A DNA stretch of 64,000 nucleotides from Ctena decussata (Eukaryota > Mollusca > Bivalvia > Lucinida > Lucinidae). The translations under genes were made by a program, and so were the position numbers. Under the pieces are notes generated by a model. It searched no databases and was not told the origin of the DNA. It saw only the letters and a list, made by a program, of their open reading frames with translations. Where the stretch lies: positions 2,115,501 to 2,179,500 of the forward strand of contig OZ022498.1 of NCBI GenBank assembly GCA_963989385.1, given 5' to 3'. Shown here one piece after another: positions 62,060 through 64,000 of the stretch. Numbering within the stretch: the stretch's first letter is position 1; each line of letters begins with the position of its first letter.

Positions 62060-62282
62060 AGAGCAAATTTTACATATCTTGGGTGATTTTGGAAGGGAAA
62101 ACATCTGTCATAAAATGGTCAAATAAATATGGTATAGTAAACTCTTGATATCTCAAAGTCCAAATTCATCCCCAACTACTGATATCTCTTAAGAAAATCT
62201 TAATCTTTATAATCTTTGATAATAATCTTTGATATAAGAGGGACTTTGAGATATCAGTGTTTGAGATATCGGGAGTTGACTG
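62060..62282. mobile_element. MITE F end followed by MITE P copy 2
   Basis: TTTGGAAGGGAAAACATCTG marks an F end at 62089. P runs 62137-62282, ending TCGGGAGTTGACTG with TA after it. Confidence 0.55.
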
Positions 62283-62924
62283 TATATAGTTTTTTCTGTA
62301 AATAGTTGTCAATATATATGTCGATAAATGTAAGAATCTCAGGTAGCGGAATGCTTTTCAAAATGGTAAGTGAAATCAACACAGATCTAATAAAAAAACT
62401 GGTTTATCATCTCATCCAAAACACTGCTGAGCCAAGGATCAGCCCTGTGACAGCAAATATACTAATAGACCTCAACTTTTAGAACTTGTTTCTTATGTCT
62501 GGAAATAAAACAATTGTGGCCAACTGCTCACTCTTTAGATATGGAGTACCTTTTAAACTTGCATTAGGTACCATTTACTGATGCACAGGTAGCTATTACT
62601 GAAAAACAGTTTGTATGCGTGGTACTTATATACAGATCCATGAAATACCTGTCACAGACGTGTATTTTACATATACACTTAGGGTATATGTTCAAGTAGT
62701 ATTTTTGTAAATATGCAAGATACTTTCCTGTTGAACATTAAATAGATATATGTAATACCTTTCCACAGATCCATGACTTCAAAGTTACTGACACATGTAT
62801 ACTTTACAGATCAAGGTTATATTTTTATATATGTTTTTCAAGAAATAATACTGTTTACAGTTATATATGCTCATACAATCAATCGTGGATGAACATTCTG
62901 GGATTTTACAGCTCTGCAAGGTGT
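62283..62924. other. No recognised feature
   Basis: AT-rich. GATCCATGA recurs at 62636 and 62769, probably an old duplication. No exon-like ORF. Confidence 0.4.
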
Positions 62925-63600
62925 ATGGGTACACCTCCATGTTTTCAGAGCTCCAGATAAGACGGGGTATTGAGGATAATTCAAAGATAATTTTTCTTAT
63001 TTCTCCACGAAAACATATGTTGTGACCCCTCATTAGAACCGTCTCAACGAGATGGCTCGACGAGACGGTTCTAATGATGGGTCACAAAATATGTTTTCGT
63101 GGGGAAATATGGATAATTATCCCAAAATTATCTCTGTTACCCCTTCTTATCTGGAGCACTGTGTTTTACGCAATTTTTCACCCTTTGAGGGAAACAACTT
63201 TCACAACTCCTGTTTGCTTTCCTGACTGACAAAGCATTTCAAAACTGGGTCTGCTCTTAAAGTAGACCTCTTGAAGATGGCCGTTGTGTACTCTGTCGTA
63301 CGACATGGTGTAGTGAAGCGTAGTGGAACGTAACGGCATGAGACTCAGGACTACTCTTAAAGAACAGAATTTGCTCCTAGGGGATTCAATCTTTATTGGT
63401 TTTTGACCATGTTATGTCATTACCTACGTGAGATGGGATATTTCCTTAGATGAAATGGCAGTGTTACTGGACTGTTGCATAATAGAATTATGACACCCAA
63501 TATACAAGAATATTTGTCTTTAAGAGTTGACTACTGAGAAGGGAGGCTAAAATGAATCTGACAGAGTTGCTTCCCCTGAAAGTGTACCTAGTGACCGTAA
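62925..63600. mobile_element. MITE C interrupted by MITE D
   Basis: The C left end GTATGGGTACACC (62925) continues after the D insertion with AACAACTTTCACAACTCCTG (63192) and finishes at CCTGAAAGTGTACC (63574). The middle is expanded and diverged. Confidence 0.6.
62946..63165. mobile_element. MITE D, full copy nested in MITE C
   Basis: Ends CAGAGCTCCAGATAAG and CTTATCTGGAGCACTG; centre AACCGTCTC...GAGACGGTT with GTTGTGACCCCTCATTAG. Confidence 0.75.
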
Positions 63601-63920
63601 ACTGAATATCTTATTTTCTGTGAAACCTTTTATCTATTCCATCTAGAGTTTTCATTATATGTATTTATACGTAGATATGTATCTTTATAATGATTCAGTG
63701 ACCTCTCTGTGCTTGTATTTGTTCATTCATACTGTTGTGAATAAAAAATTTATTTTATCTATACGTAACTTCATTAAATCACCAGTTGCACATACAGTTC
63801 AGTTTAACTACAATATCTGTGCACTTAAGATGACCTCTGCTGAGATGGCACAACAAATGTATTGAATCCCTACATTACAGTATGTTGTAGTTTTAGCAGA
63901 ATCATCCGAGGTAATAATCT
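63601..63920. other. No recognised feature
   Basis: AT-rich, no domain-bearing ORF. Confidence 0.4.
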
Positions 63921-64000
63921 CAGATGATTCATTCATAAAAAGTATAACAGCTTTTCATTTCATTGAAAAGCTGTTATACTTTTTATGACTGAATCATCTG
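63921..64000. repeat. 37-bp hairpin reaching the window end
   Basis: 63921-63957 and 63964-64000 are complementary apart from a single mismatch (CAGATGATTCATTCATAAAA / TTTTATGACTGAATCATCTG). The element probably continues beyond the window. Confidence 0.85.

Overview
This is a stretch of animal nuclear DNA: AT-rich, intron-bearing and crowded with transposons. I see no bacterial operon, rRNA, CRISPR or intact viral gene. The best guess for the host is a bivalve mollusc. The guess rests on abundant short palindromic elements, tRNA-derived SINEs, an RTE-type LINE and Helitron-like elements with tandem-repeat cores, resembling the 'pearl' type known from oysters and clams. It is an inference; no species-diagnostic gene is present.

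Two host genes are supported, both on the + strand. The first is the 3' half of an ABHD14-type alpha/beta-hydrolase (three exons, 2450-11158) with the nucleophile, acid and histidine regions visible; its first exon(s) lie before the window. The second is a 199-residue four-transmembrane protein of unknown function. I assemble it from exons at 36548-36605, 55414-55589, 56617-56709 and 58347-58619; the splice phases agree at every junction, and intron 1 is about 18.8 kb of transposon debris. Two orphan exon-like segments (17110-17151 and 31656-31745) may belong to an unrecognised gene.

The rest is layered mobile DNA. Left part (1-8.3 kb): Helitron-like elements nested in one another, with strict 177-bp and 145-bp tandem arrays. 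8.6-21 kb: many hairpin MITEs (families A-F, H, O-R), SINEs and a mariner-like 914-bp element. 21.5-24.3 kb: a tandem-core element carrying two nested TIR elements. 26.4-27 kb: a 24-bp minisatellite. 33.8-34.7 kb: a Harbinger-type MITE inserted in inverse orientation into another copy of itself. 36.6-43.3 kb (intron 1): a 1.1-kb inverted-repeat element, a broken LINE in two opposed pieces and a GATATC-rich palindromic block. 44.2-47.4 kb: two tandem-core elements head to tail. 48.5-52.3 kb: a 3.8-kb element with about 150-bp terminal inverted repeats and an AATAT target duplication, containing the decayed copy of a large uncharacterised gene. This is the most novel-looking object here. 52.8-54.6 kb: microsatellite, AT-palindrome block and G/C-tract repeats. 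59.3-64 kb: another tandem-core element, more MITEs and a hairpin running into the window edge.

The two host genes show no functional link. Both have a hairpin MITE within 25 bp of the stop codon, so transposons have probably shaped both 3' ends.
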